Shown in pieces: positions 25,391 through 33,939 of a stretch of DNA of 64,000 bases. Location: contig CAKOOR010000006.1 of NCBI GenBank assembly GCA_934098505.1, forward strand, positions 1 to 64,000, in the 5' to 3' direction. Position 1 is the stretch's first letter; each line of letters opens with the position of its first letter. The notes under the pieces are model-generated. The model searched no databases. It saw only the letters and a program-made list of their open reading frames with translations, and was not told the DNA's origin. This DNA comes from an uncultured Bacilli bacterium (lineage in GTDB: Bacteria > Bacillota_I > Bacilli_A > RF39 > UBA660). The position numbers and the translations under genes were made by a program.

Positions 25391-26606
25391 TTGAATACCA
25401 CCAAACCCCAGTCTTAGGATATCCAGGAGGTTCAATAGAATTAGCAATAAACTTTGACCATTTACTATAGTCTTCTAAATAATACCCTTTAGAAATACCA
25501 AAATGTAAATGAGTACCAGTCGTACATGTATCATAACCACCATATTTATATGAAGTTGAACCGCCACCAACGGTACCAATAACCGTGTTAACGTTAACTT
25601 TATCGCCAACTTTGACTTTAATCGATAAAAGGTGAGCATATTGCATGGTATAAGCTTTGCCTAATACATTAGCATGAATATAAACCATATTACCACCACA
25701 ATTTGAACGACGTGTGATAGCAGCGACTGTCCCAGCTGCCGCAGCATAAACTGCAGTACCTTCAGCATTGCCACCTATATCATGAGCGTTATGGAAAGTT
25801 CCTGTATTTAAAACCTGATTACGATATCCCCAACGAGAATTTATGCGTCCTTTTACCACCGGTTTTAACCATCCAGCTGAAGCTTGAACTGTCGTACAAG
25901 AAGTTAATAATTGAGTTTCACTTTTACATATTGTCTTATAATAATTAATTAGCGTTTGTTGATTTTTAATTTGAGAATCAATATCTTCATTAATATCATT
26001 TATTTCGTCTAATTGATTATTTAATTTAGAAATAGCTTTAGAAGTATTAGCTATTTTTTCATCAAGTTGAGTATTCTTATCAGCTAAATCTACCTTTAAC
26101 TGTTCATTTTCTGTTATTAACTTATCCAAATCATCTATTTTATTTTTATAATAACTAGATAATTGCGATACAGCCTCAACCCGCATTATTAAATCAGTAG
26201 GACTTGAAGCCCCAGTAATATATTCTAAATACTCATTTTGATTATTACTTAATTGATAGTATTTAAGAACTAAATCAACATCTTCTTTAGCTTTTACAAT
26301 ATCCTCATTACTCTTTTTGATTTTTTCTTCCGCATCAACAACATCATTAGCAATTTGTTGTTGTTCTTGTCTAGCATTTTCTACCGCTTGCTTATTTTGA
26401 TTTATTTGATTTTGCGTTTGTTTCTTTTCTTTTTGAGCATCAGTTTTTTGTTGTTTTAAAGCTTCTAGTTCCTTTTTTAAACCAGCAATCGTAGTCGCCT
26501 TACTAGTATTAGTAACAGCCATAACACTAAAGGGTTCAATAAAATATGGTATTAACATTAACACAACTAGAATTAATCTAAAACTATAATTTATAAACTT
26601 TTTCAT
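25386..26606 (-). CDS. EnvC-like M23 peptidase, probable FtsEX-controlled peptidoglycan hydrolase or activator
   Basis: A 406-aa exported protein. It has a signal peptide (about 1-30, cut near SVMA), a long coiled coil (about 36-235, rich in Lys/Glu/Gln with LKKELEALKQQKTDAQKE), and a C-terminal M23 (LytM) domain. The metal ligands are present: HNAHD and the final HLHFG, so it looks catalytically competent, unlike E. coli EnvC. It begins one base after ftsX and forms a unit with ftsE and ftsX, whose products transmit ATP-driven changes across the membrane to such coiled-coil hydrolases (as PcsB in streptococci or CwlO in Bacillus). Confidence 0.88.
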   Translation of the reverse strand: MKKFINYSFRLILVVLMLIPYFIEPFSVMAVTNTSKATTIAGLKKELEALKQQKTDAQKEKKQTQNQINQNKQAVENARQEQQQIANDVVDAEEKIKKSNEDIVKAKEDVDLVLKYYQLSNNQNEYLEYITGASSPTDLIMRVEAVSQLSSYYKNKIDDLDKLITENEQLKVDLADKNTQLDEKIANTSKAISKLNNQLDEINDINEDIDSQIKNQQTLINYYKTICKSETQLLTSCTTVQASAGWLKPVVKGRINSRWGYRNQVLNTGTFHNAHDIGGNAEGTAVYAAAAGTVAAITRRSNCGGNMVYIHANVLGKAYTMQYAHLLSIKVKVGDKVNVNTVIGTVGGGSTSYKYGGYDTCTTGTHLHFGISKGYYLEDYSKWSKFIANSIEPPGYPKTGVWWYSR

Positions 26607-26607
26607 A

Positions 26608-27501
26608 TTATATTTTCAAATACTTTCTAACGGCTCTACTACTACCAAACATACCAACTAAGCCACCAACAGCCATCAAGATTAGAGAAACAAACCATAT
26701 TAAATTCATTGGTTTAATCAACTCAACAATATGTGAAAATAAATAGCCGTCAAAATGATCATAAATTAAAATATAACCATAAACCGTAATAATGATAGGT
26801 ATGATAGAACCAATAATTCCTAAAATAAATCCTTCTATAATAAATGGTTGGCGAATAGCAAAGTTACTAGTTCCAACTAATCTCTTTATCTCTATTTCAT
26901 TTCGTCTTGAAAAAATAGTTAACTTAATCGTGTTACTTATCAAAAAGGCTGTTACTAATATTAAAGCACATACAATAACAATCATAGCCTTCTCGACAAC
27001 ATCAAAGATAAAGACCATCTTATCAACACTATCTTCGCCATATTTAGCCGATTTAACACCTTCCATATTACGAATTGCACTAGCCACATAAGATAAACTT
27101 TTAATATCCGTAACTTTAACCGTAATTGAATCTAACAAAGGATTGGTATCAAGATAACTTAATGTTGCCCCTAATTCCTCACTAGAATCAATCATTTCCT
27201 GTTTCCATTCATCTTTTGACTTATATATTAAAGATTCATAATTTTTTAATTGCTTTATTTCTTCTTCAATCGTATTCTTTTGTTCTTCAGTGACATCCTC
27301 TTTTAAGTAAACAACAATAGTCAAAGTTTCTTCTAATCTCTTCGTAAAATGATCAACATTTGCACTTATAATCATTGCAATTGCTACTAAAACAAGAGTT
27401 ATAGTTATACAAGTAATACTAGCTATCGAAAGACTAAAATTTCTAAAAACACTTCTAACTGCATCACGAAAATTTCTAATTAAGATTCTCATGTACTTCA
27501 T
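26608..27501 (-). CDS. ftsX: cell division ABC transporter permease FtsX
   Basis: About 297 aa with four membrane segments: one after the N terminus (SIASITCITITLVLVAIAMII), an extracytoplasmic domain of about 120 residues, and three near the C terminus, ending with GMFGSSRAVRKYLKI. ATG codons at 27501 and 27492 and a GTG at 27516 are all possible starts; 27501 is chosen because AGAGGTG lies about 12 bases before it. The start overlaps ftsE, indicating coupling. It partners FtsE and the adjacent M23 protein. Confidence 0.9.
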   Translation of the reverse strand: MKYMRILIRNFRDAVRSVFRNFSLSIASITCITITLVLVAIAMIISANVDHFTKRLEETLTIVVYLKEDVTEEQKNTIEEEIKQLKNYESLIYKSKDEWKQEMIDSSEELGATLSYLDTNPLLDSITVKVTDIKSLSYVASAIRNMEGVKSAKYGEDSVDKMVFIFDVVEKAMIVIVCALILVTAFLISNTIKLTIFSRRNEIEIKRLVGTSNFAIRQPFIIEGFILGIIGSIIPIIITVYGYILIYDHFDGYLFSHIVELIKPMNLIWFVSLILMAVGGLVGMFGSSRAVRKYLKI

Positions 27502-28189
27502 AAACCTTATATTCACCTCTTTCTACATCGCTTACTTTGACACCATCTTCAATAGTAATTACTCTTTTTTTCATTCTATTAACAATATCTTTATCATGGG
27601 TAGCCATTACCACTGTAGTTCCTAATTCTTTATTAATTCTATTTATAGTTTTCATTATATCTTTAGAAGTTTCAGGATCTAAATTTCCTGTGGGTTCGTC
27701 ACATATTAACACTTTAGGTTCGTTAACAATGGCACGAGCAATACATACCCTTTGCATTTCTCCGCCAGATAACTCTTTTGGCATACTTCTTACTTTTTCT
27801 TTCAATCCAACTAATTCTAAAGCCATCATTACTTTTGGCTTAATTTCACTAGCCTTAAAGCCTTGCGTTTCTAAAGGAAAAGCTACGTTTTCATAAACCG
27901 TTAACTTAGGTAATAATTTGAAATCTTGAAAAACAACTCCTAATTTTCGACGTAATTTATAAACTTTACCATTTCGTAATTTTCCAACATTAATTCCACC
28001 AACGAAAACTTCACCTTCAGTTGGTCTTTCCTCCCGATACAACATTTTAATTAATGTTGATTTGCCAGAAGCCGTTGGACCGATAATAAAAACAAATTCA
28101 CCTTTTTTAATACTTAAGTTTATATTTGCCAGCGCTGTTACACCATTTTTATATACTTTTGAACAATTCTTTATTTCAATAAATTTCAC
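27476..28189 (-). CDS. ftsE: cell division ATP-binding protein FtsE
   Basis: ABC ATPase of the FtsEX complex, 237 aa from a GTG start. Walker A is GPTASGKST, the signature LSGGEMQRVCIARAI, and Walker B VLICDEPTGNLD. The frame is open further upstream (TTG), but AAGGTGG stands five bases before the GTG at 28189, and the protein then starts VKFIEIKNCSKVYKNG as FtsE proteins do. The region just after Walker A carries REERPTEGEVFVGG, typical for FtsE. Confidence 0.93.
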   Translation of the reverse strand: MKFIEIKNCSKVYKNGVTALANINLSIKKGEFVFIIGPTASGKSTLIKMLYREERPTEGEVFVGGINVGKLRNGKVYKLRRKLGVVFQDFKLLPKLTVYENVAFPLETQGFKASEIKPKVMMALELVGLKEKVRSMPKELSGGEMQRVCIARAIVNEPKVLICDEPTGNLDPETSKDIMKTINRINKELGTTVVMATHDKDIVNRMKKRVITIEDGVKVSDVERGEYKVYEVHENLN

Positions 28190-28230
28190 TACAACCACCT
28201 TACCATAATCAATATAACACAATTTCAAGA

Positions 28231-28265
28231 AAAATAAAAGAATAATGCCTAATCGCTATTATTCT
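28231..28265 (-). terminator. terminator after the beta-lactamase-fold gene
   Basis: Minus-strand stem AGAATAAT/ATTATTCT with an 11-base loop, followed by TTTATTTTT. It overlaps the stop codon of the upstream gene and separates it from ftsE. Confidence 0.75.
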
Positions 28266-29340
28266 CTACAACTAAATATTTAGTATATTCATTAATAACC
28301 ATATTTATTATTGGTAATATTCTTTTCACTTGGCGATAAGAACTATCATCATAACTGGTTTTCGCACTAGCAAGCACAATAATTGGATGATACCCAAACA
28401 AAATACCAGACGATATTGTAACATCTTTTGTAAATCCTTCTTTAGTAGCACTACTAATATTAGGAATTGTATCCTTAAAATAATTAAAAACATTATTAGA
28501 AAGTAAGTTTAAGTATTCTTCACCCCAACTACTTTCCGTTGCAAAATGATATATTTCTTGCCAAATTATTGCCATACTTCTTAAATCAGTTAGTCCCCAA
28601 GGATTATACAATGATAAATGTAATTTATTAATACCTAATTCATCTAACATAGCATTATAACCGCTAACACCAAAGTGCCCATGTAACATTTTATACGCAA
28701 TATTATCACTATTAACCACTGTATATTTTATTAAATCTCGTACGGTATACATTGTTCCAACCGGACTCTCTTTAACTAAACCAGTACCATCATTATAATA
28801 ATTATAAGTGTAAGGTATTTCTTCATCCAAATTTATCATTTCCAAACTTACCTGTTTATAAAGATATAAACAATATGCAGCTTTAATCACACTTGCTGTT
28901 TGATAAATATTATCAACATTATAACCAAGCGATGTTCCATTCTCTAAATCAATTATATAAAAAGAAGAATTAGATTTATAAGAATTTATAGTTTGATAAA
29001 ACAAATTTTTTATCCCTTCACTCATTTCATAATTACTATTTAATATTGTTATCTTATTTTTAGTATAAACATAACTATTAATATCCAATTTTTCCAAATC
29101 AGTGTTATTTATTTCTTCCAAATTAAAATTGCTTTTATAAATATAATCTGTTTTTTCTTCTTGATTCTTTAATAAATCCCTATTTTTTTCAAAAAAATTA
29201 TTTTTAGTAAGAGCATCAGCTTTAACATCGCCATATGTTCTTTCAATGTATAAATTAACACTTTTACAAGCAAGTATACCAATAATGCCACCAACTAATA
29301 TTAAAATTACCAAGTATTTTATAAGTCTTTTCATTATCAT
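28249..29340 (-). CDS. membrane-anchored serine hydrolase of the class A beta-lactamase fold
   Basis: A 363-aa protein with an N-terminal membrane segment (about 5-25, LIKYLVILILVGGIIGILAC) and an outside domain of the beta-lactamase/DD-peptidase superfamily. Motifs are SxxK at 150-153 (TASVIKA), SDN at 211-213 (VVNSDNIAY), and the third box reads KEG at 300-302 rather than KTG. The omega-loop glutamate that class A lactamases use for deacylation was not found. It is more likely a peptidoglycan-related or penicillin-binding-like hydrolase than a resistance enzyme. A second ATG two codons in (29334) is an equally good start. Confidence 0.75.
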   Translation of the reverse strand: MIMKRLIKYLVILILVGGIIGILACKSVNLYIERTYGDVKADALTKNNFFEKNRDLLKNQEEKTDYIYKSNFNLEEINNTDLEKLDINSYVYTKNKITILNSNYEMSEGIKNLFYQTINSYKSNSSFYIIDLENGTSLGYNVDNIYQTASVIKAAYCLYLYKQVSLEMINLDEEIPYTYNYYNDGTGLVKESPVGTMYTVRDLIKYTVVNSDNIAYKMLHGHFGVSGYNAMLDELGINKLHLSLYNPWGLTDLRSMAIIWQEIYHFATESSWGEEYLNLLSNNVFNYFKDTIPNISSATKEGFTKDVTISSGILFGYHPIIVLASAKTSYDDSSYRQVKRILPIINMVINEYTKYLVVENNSD

Positions 29341-29418
29341 AAACCCTTTATCTCCATTTTTATATGATAATCTAAATCCATTATTATCACACAGATATTA
29401 TTGTATAAATCATATTTT

Positions 29419-30306
29419 CTAAAATAAACCTTGTTTTTTATTCTTTTTTCCACCTGTTACTTCATAACAATCACTTACAACAATAAACGCGTTTGCATCT
29501 ATTTCTAAAATTTTTTCTCGAAATGCATTGTAAGATCTAGTTGGCACTACTATTTGCAGCATTTTACCCTTTTCAAACATAAAGCCACCTGTCGTATCAA
29601 GGATTGTAACTCCAGTTTGCATATTATTAATAGCATATTCTTGAATCTTACGATATTTTTTACTCGTAATTAAAAACATTTTACTAGTAGAAATACCAAT
29701 AATAATTTTATCAACTATATTAGTAGAGATTATTAGTAAAATTAATGAATATATAGCACTCGGTATACCAAAGACCAATATTCCTAGTAATATAATTACT
29801 GTATTCATCAAGAATTGTGAATTACCTTCTGTTAAATGTTGATATTTATGAATAATTTTCATAATAATGTCGCTGCCACCTAATGTAAATCCACTTTTGT
29901 AGACTAACCCATTACCAATGCCAAACAAAACACCAGCAATTATTATAAGAATAACTATACTGGAAAAATTTAAAAATGGTGCAATTAAATCACATAATGG
30001 TTTAACAAAATCAATTAATAATGGATAAAGAATTGCTCCAATTATACTATTATATGTTGTATCTTTATCTAAGGTAAAATATGACAATATTAATAAAAAG
30101 ATACTACTGCCAAAAATAAAATAAGATGGTTTTATATTACATAAATAATTCAACATAGTAGCAATACCAGTCATCCCACCAATATTAAATTCATTTGGTA
30201 AAACAAATAAGTTATAATTAAATGCTAAAATAACTATGCCACATAAAAATACACCTGAATTTTTTATCTTTTCTTTATCAGCCATTTGTCTAATTATTTT
30301 TCTCAT
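29419..30306 (-). CDS. YitT family membrane protein
   Basis: A 295-aa protein with about five membrane segments in the N-terminal two thirds and a cytoplasmic C-terminal DUF2179 domain (about 210-285). The family signature GLVYKSGFTLGGSDIIMKII is present. YitT proteins are widespread and often multiplied in Firmicutes; their substrate is not established. A second copy lies at 45653-46534. Confidence 0.88.
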   Translation of the reverse strand: MRKIIRQMADKEKIKNSGVFLCGIVILAFNYNLFVLPNEFNIGGMTGIATMLNYLCNIKPSYFIFGSSIFLLILSYFTLDKDTTYNSIIGAILYPLLIDFVKPLCDLIAPFLNFSSIVILIIIAGVLFGIGNGLVYKSGFTLGGSDIIMKIIHKYQHLTEGNSQFLMNTVIILLGILVFGIPSAIYSLILLIISTNIVDKIIIGISTSKMFLITSKKYRKIQEYAINNMQTGVTILDTTGGFMFEKGKMLQIVVPTRSYNAFREKILEIDANAFIVVSDCYEVTGGKKNKKQGLF

Positions 30307-30335
30307 AACTATCTTACCTCTATTATAATAATACT

Positions 30336-30360
30336 ATATTTTTTAATTTTTGCATATAGT
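30336..30360 (+). promoter_or_regulatory. possible sporulation-type promoter of gerQ
   Basis: CATATAGT (30353-30360) matches the SigE -10 consensus CATACAnT at seven of eight positions, and ATATT stands 12 bases upstream. The spacing is two bases shorter than usual for SigE, so the assignment is weak. In Bacillus gerQ is under mother-cell sigma control. Confidence 0.25.
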
Positions 30361-30378
30361 TAGTGAGGTGAATTTAAA

Positions 30379-30819
30379 ATGAATGGAACATATTATCAAA
30401 ACCCTACTTTTCCAACAAATCAAAATAATTATGATGTTAATATGAATTCAATTCCTAATAGTCAAAGTATTCCTACTAATACAAACATACCAAACAATAA
30501 CAGCCTACCATCAACATTAAACAATTATAATCAAGACTATACATCAGGAACATCGCTTCCAATGGAACAAAGTTATATTGAAAATATTTTAAGACTAAAT
30601 AAAGGAAAAATGGTTAAAGCTTATGTTAGTTTTCCTGATTCTACTGAATGGCGTAACAAAATTTTTGCCGGCCGTATCGAAGAAGCGGGACGAGATCACT
30701 TAATCATTAGTAATCCAAACACCGGCGAATGGGATTTAATTTTAATGATTTACTTAAATTACGTTACCTTTGATGAAAGAATAAATTATAGCCATAGTTA
30801 TTCGCAAAAGAACTTCTAA
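30379..30819 (+). CDS. gerQ: spore coat protein GerQ
   Basis: A 146-aa protein. The N-terminal half (1-62) is low complexity, rich in Asn, Pro, Thr and Gln, as in GerQ. The C-terminal half has the family signature PMEQSYIENILRLNKGK, then a compact beta domain (VKAYVSFPDSTEWRNKIF, EEAGRDHLIISNPNTGEW, LILMIYLNYVTFDERINY). In Bacillus GerQ is an inner-coat protein crosslinked by transglutaminase and needed for CwlJ function in germination. Its cwlJ partner is not adjacent here. It is one of the few plus-strand genes in the window and has a GAGGTG ribosome site. Confidence 0.92.
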   Translation: MNGTYYQNPTFPTNQNNYDVNMNSIPNSQSIPTNTNIPNNNSLPSTLNNYNQDYTSGTSLPMEQSYIENILRLNKGKMVKAYVSFPDSTEWRNKIFAGRIEEAGRDHLIISNPNTGEWDLILMIYLNYVTFDERINYSHSYSQKNF

Positions 30820-30834
30820 AAAAAGAAGTTCTTT
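30807..30834. terminator. shared hairpin over two converging stop codons
   Basis: An 11-bp perfect stem (30807-30817 with 30824-30834; AAAGAACTTCT and its complement) encloses six A. It contains the stop codons of both gerQ and the converging hydrolase gene, which overlap by four bases. The T-runs are short (three), so termination strength is uncertain. Confidence 0.55.
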
Positions 30835-31316
30835 ACTATTTCTAATGAATTTCCCAAAATTCCTGGATAAAAATGTCCTGGATAAATTTTAGTATTCAAT
30901 GGATACTTGCTAATTTTCTCCAAAGATTTCTGCATTTCTTCTTGGCTACCTGTAGGCAAATCCATTCTTCCTATAGAATTATAAAAAAGAAAGTCCCCAG
31001 TAAACATGACTTTTTCATCTGGAAAATAAAAACTTTTCGAATCATCAGTATGACCTGGCGTTGCTATTACTTCATATTTAAAAGTTTTTTGTTTGAAATC
31101 ATTTGCTACTATTCCGTATTTATCTTCTAATTTCTTCAAAGCACCTATATGATCAAAATGATAATGAGTTACTAATATCTCTTCTAATGTTCCATTAATC
31201 TCAGCATCAATTTTACTAAATTCATCTCCCGGATCAATTACTAAATATTTTCCTTCATGTTCTAAAATATAACAATTTTCATCTAATTTGCCAACAATTA
31301 ATTGTTTAATTTTCAT
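30816..31316 (-). CDS. metallo-beta-lactamase fold hydrolase (glyoxalase II-like)
   Basis: A 166-aa short MBL protein of the YcbL type. Zinc-binding motifs are THYHFDHIGA, the later ATPGHTDDS, the aspartate in FTGDFLF and the final YPGHF. Such proteins hydrolyse thioesters or related substrates; the exact one cannot be told. The ATG at 31316 (MKIKQLIVGKLDENCYIL) has GGTGAT before it; ten codons of open frame upstream are not conserved. It converges on gerQ. Confidence 0.85.
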   Translation of the reverse strand: MKIKQLIVGKLDENCYILEHEGKYLVIDPGDEFSKIDAEINGTLEEILVTHYHFDHIGALKKLEDKYGIVANDFKQKTFKYEVIATPGHTDDSKSFYFPDEKVMFTGDFLFYNSIGRMDLPTGSQEEMQKSLEKISKYPLNTKIYPGHFYPGILGNSLEIVKNFFF

Positions 31317-31407
31317 ATATATCACCAAGTAATACAATAGCATATAATTTATTTACTAGCAATTACTTTATGTGGTATACTATTCCTATAAGATATGAGG
31401 TGTAACT

Positions 31408-31953
31408 ATGACAATTATTTATGCTTTGTTAATACTCTTAGTAATCGGTGGCATTGGAACAATATTTTATATTGTTTATTATAATGCTTTACAAGATTGT
31501 AAAACGAAAATCGATGAATCTGAAAGTATGATTGATGAAGCACTGCGCTCTAAATATGATATTCTTCTTAAACTTGAATCTCTCATTAAAACTAACATTA
31601 AAGAAACAAAAATTAATTTTAAAGATTTAAATGATTTAAAAAAAGAAAGTATTTCTAATTTTCAACTAGAAAGAAAGTTAGTGGATACTGTTCTTCTTAT
31701 TAACAAAATTCAAGATGATTTTCCTAAGTTAGAGGAAATAAAAGAATATCGCGAACTTCTAAACGATATTCGAGTAATGGATGAAAGAATAAATGCTTCT
31801 AAAAAATATTATAACAAATACACTTCGAAATCCAATGAATTAGTCCGTAAATTTCCGTCTAATATCATCGCCAAATTTCATAATATTACCATTCGTAATT
31901 TTTTTGATAATAAAGATATGAACGATGATATAATTAATGACTTTAAATTATAA
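31408..31953 (+). CDS. LemA family membrane protein
   Basis: A 181-aa protein with one N-terminal membrane segment (about 2-25, TIIYALLILLVIGGIGTIFYI) and a long helical domain. The LemA features are YNALQDCKTKIDES early, KKYYNKYTSKSNELVRKFPSNIIAK and the N-terminal tail outside. The role of LemA proteins is not settled. It overlaps the 3' end of ung by six bases on the opposite strand and has an AGGTGT ribosome site. Confidence 0.88.
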   Translation: MTIIYALLILLVIGGIGTIFYIVYYNALQDCKTKIDESESMIDEALRSKYDILLKLESLIKTNIKETKINFKDLNDLKKESISNFQLERKLVDTVLLINKIQDDFPKLEEIKEYRELLNDIRVMDERINASKKYYNKYTSKSNELVRKFPSNIIAKFHNITIRNFFDNKDMNDDIINDFKL

Positions 31954-32607
31954 TCGCCAATCAATAGGTTGGAGATTATTTTTTTTCAAAAAATCATTTG
32001 TTCTTGAAAATGGACGACTTCCAAAAAAACCGCTACGACATGAAAATGGCGATGGATGAGGACTTGTTATCACTAAATGTATGGGATTCGTTATAAACTG
32101 AGCTTTAGACTTAGCAAAATTGCCCCACAATATAAAGACAACTGGAGTTGTTTTAGCATTTACTTTTTTAATAATATAATCAGTAAGTGGTTCCCAACCT
32201 AAATTTTTATGTGATGCTGGACAATCCTTTTTTACCGTTAAAACACTATTCAATAAGAGAACTCCTTCCTGAGCCCACTTTGTCAAATCGCCATCACCAT
32301 GCGGTGTAATTCCTAAATCGTCATACAATTCATGATAAATATTTTTTAAAGATGGAGGAATCTTAATATCTTTGTGTACAGAAAAAGATAGTCCCATTGC
32401 CTCACCTGTTCCATGGTATGGATCTTGACCTACTATTACTACTTTAACATTCTTATAAGGTGTTAATCTTAAAGCATTAAAAATATCTTCTTTAGGTGGA
32501 AAAATTGTTTCTTTATTATACAAATTCAATACTCCACGATAAAATTTATTAAAATTAGGACTATCCCAAATTACTTTTAATTCATTATCCCAATCATTTC
32601 CTATCAT
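31948..32607 (-). CDS. ung: uracil-DNA glycosylase
   Basis: Removes uracil from DNA as the first step of base excision repair, 219 aa. The catalytic GQDPYHGTGEAMGLSFSV and the HPSPFSCRSGFFGSRPFSRTN loop are intact, as is the LLNSVLTV uracil-binding region. The ATG at 32607 (MIGNDWDNELK) is chosen; the open frame starts 11 codons earlier at a TTG without family-like residues. It converges with the LemA gene. Confidence 0.96.
   Translation of the reverse strand: MIGNDWDNELKVIWDSPNFNKFYRGVLNLYNKETIFPPKEDIFNALRLTPYKNVKVVIVGQDPYHGTGEAMGLSFSVHKDIKIPPSLKNIYHELYDDLGITPHGDGDLTKWAQEGVLLLNSVLTVKKDCPASHKNLGWEPLTDYIIKKVNAKTTPVVFILWGNFAKSKAQFITNPIHLVITSPHPSPFSCRSGFFGSRPFSRTNDFLKKNNLQPIDWRL
31951..31986 (+). 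terminator. terminator of the LemA gene inside the 3' end of ung
   Basis: Plus-strand stem 31951-31962 with 31967-31978 (12 positions, one mismatch, one G-T), loop AATA, then eight T. It begins on the LemA stop codon and uses the last codons of the converging ung gene. Confidence 0.75.
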
Positions 32608-32642
32608 AAATCTACTTCTTTCTACATTCAATTTTATCAAAT

Positions 32643-32678
32643 AAAAAGATAACTGTCTTTATTTTTAGTTATCTTTTT
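32643..32678 (-). terminator. terminator of the walJ-rlmH unit
   Basis: A 12-bp perfect stem (32643-32654 with 32667-32678, AAAAAGATAACT) with a 12-base loop. On the minus strand it ends in TTTTT. It lies between rlmH and ung. Confidence 0.7.
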
Positions 32679-32734
32679 AAAAATTTAATCATATTATCAA
32701 TATTAATTATATAAATTACTCATCATAATCATAA

Positions 32735-33169
32735 TTATTTATGATAAGTTTCATTATTATTGATCTTAAAAGCACGGTATATTTGCTCTAATAAAACACT
32801 TCTAAATAAACCATGAGGCATTGTCATTTTAGAAAAAGATAATTTTAAATTTGCATTATTTTTTATACTATCAAAAATCCCATCGGATCCACCAATTATG
32901 AAAGTTATACAACCATAATGATTAAATGTATCACTCATAAAATTAGCAAATTCCAGTGAATTCATTTGCTTACCTTCGATAGCTAAGGCAACAATATATT
33001 CTCCTTTACCAATATTTCTTATAATCTCTTTACTTTCCTGTTCAATATTACTATCTTTAACTTCAATAATATTAAACTTATGATACTTATTTATTCTTTT
33101 ATTATAATCCATTATCATGTCAACTAAATATTGTTCTTTTATTTTTCCAACACAAATTAACTTAATCAT
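32735..33169 (-). CDS. rlmH: 23S rRNA (pseudouridine-1915-N3) methyltransferase RlmH
   Basis: SPOUT methyltransferase that modifies helix 69 of 23S rRNA, 144 aa, slightly shorter than the usual 155-160. GKIKEQYLVDMIMDYNKRI, FIIGGSDGI (SAM loop) and the C-terminal LLEQIYRAFKINNNETYHK are family features. It overlaps walJ by four bases (ATGA). The walJ-rlmH pairing is conserved near the origin in Bacillus. Confidence 0.95.
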   Translation of the reverse strand: MIKLICVGKIKEQYLVDMIMDYNKRINKYHKFNIIEVKDSNIEQESKEIIRNIGKGEYIVALAIEGKQMNSLEFANFMSDTFNHYGCITFIIGGSDGIFDSIKNNANLKLSFSKMTMPHGLFRSVLLEQIYRAFKINNNETYHK

Positions 33170-33939
33170 AATTCTATAATCTCCGATTTTTCATTTTGTT
33201 TAGCGCAACTAATATTTTCAAAATCAATTCCATACTCTAAAAATATATTTTTTATAGTATCTAAAGCTTTTTCTTCCGTATTATTTTCATGAGATAAGTG
33301 GAGTAAAATTATTTTTTTAGTGTTATTGCCAACTAATTTAGCCAAATAGATACTTGCATCTTTATTAGATAAATGTCCATAAGGGCCAACTACCCTATCT
33401 TTTAACCAAGCTGGATACTTTCCGTTTAATAACATTTCTACATCATGATTACTTTCAAAAAGATAAACAGTTTTGTTTCTTAAAACATTAAAATATTTTT
33501 GATTTAAATATCCAGTATCAGTCAAGTAAACAACACTATTTCTTCCCTCACTTAAAACATACCCTTTAGAATCTTTTGTATCATGACTAGTTTTTATAAC
33601 TGCAATTTTTACATCATCTAAATAAATATCATCATCAAAAAGAACTAAATGTTCATACCTGTTAATAAAACTATCATTGCTTAATTCATCTATCATTCCT
33701 ATTGTCATATATACGTTGGCTTGATATTTTTTTATATAATTTTCTAATGCTCCAATATGATCACTATGCACATGTGAAATAAGAATGGTATCGATATCAT
33801 TTAAAGAAACGCCTAATTCTTCTAAGCGTTCCTTTATGTAGCCAACATTCGTCCCTATATCCAATAATATTTTATGATTCTTTGTTTCAACATAAGTTGA
33901 ATTTCCTTTAGAACCACTTGCTAAAACACAGATTCTCAT
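33166..33939 (-). CDS. walJ: WalJ/YycJ family metallo-hydrolase
   Basis: A 257-aa MBL-fold protein. SGSKGNSTYVE, ISHVHSDHIGALE, the TDTGYL segment, ESNHDVEML and LSHEN match YycJ/WalJ. In Bacillus walJ belongs to the walRK operon and is linked to coordination of cell wall synthesis and replication; it may act on nucleic acid 5' ends. Here the two-component genes walR and walK are not adjacent. It is coupled to the upstream M23 gene (TAATG) and to rlmH (ATGA). Confidence 0.88.
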   Translation of the reverse strand: MRICVLASGSKGNSTYVETKNHKILLDIGTNVGYIKERLEELGVSLNDIDTILISHVHSDHIGALENYIKKYQANVYMTIGMIDELSNDSFINRYEHLVLFDDDIYLDDVKIAVIKTSHDTKDSKGYVLSEGRNSVVYLTDTGYLNQKYFNVLRNKTVYLFESNHDVEMLLNGKYPAWLKDRVVGPYGHLSNKDASIYLAKLVGNNTKKIILLHLSHENNTEEKALDTIKNIFLEYGIDFENISCAKQNEKSEIIEL

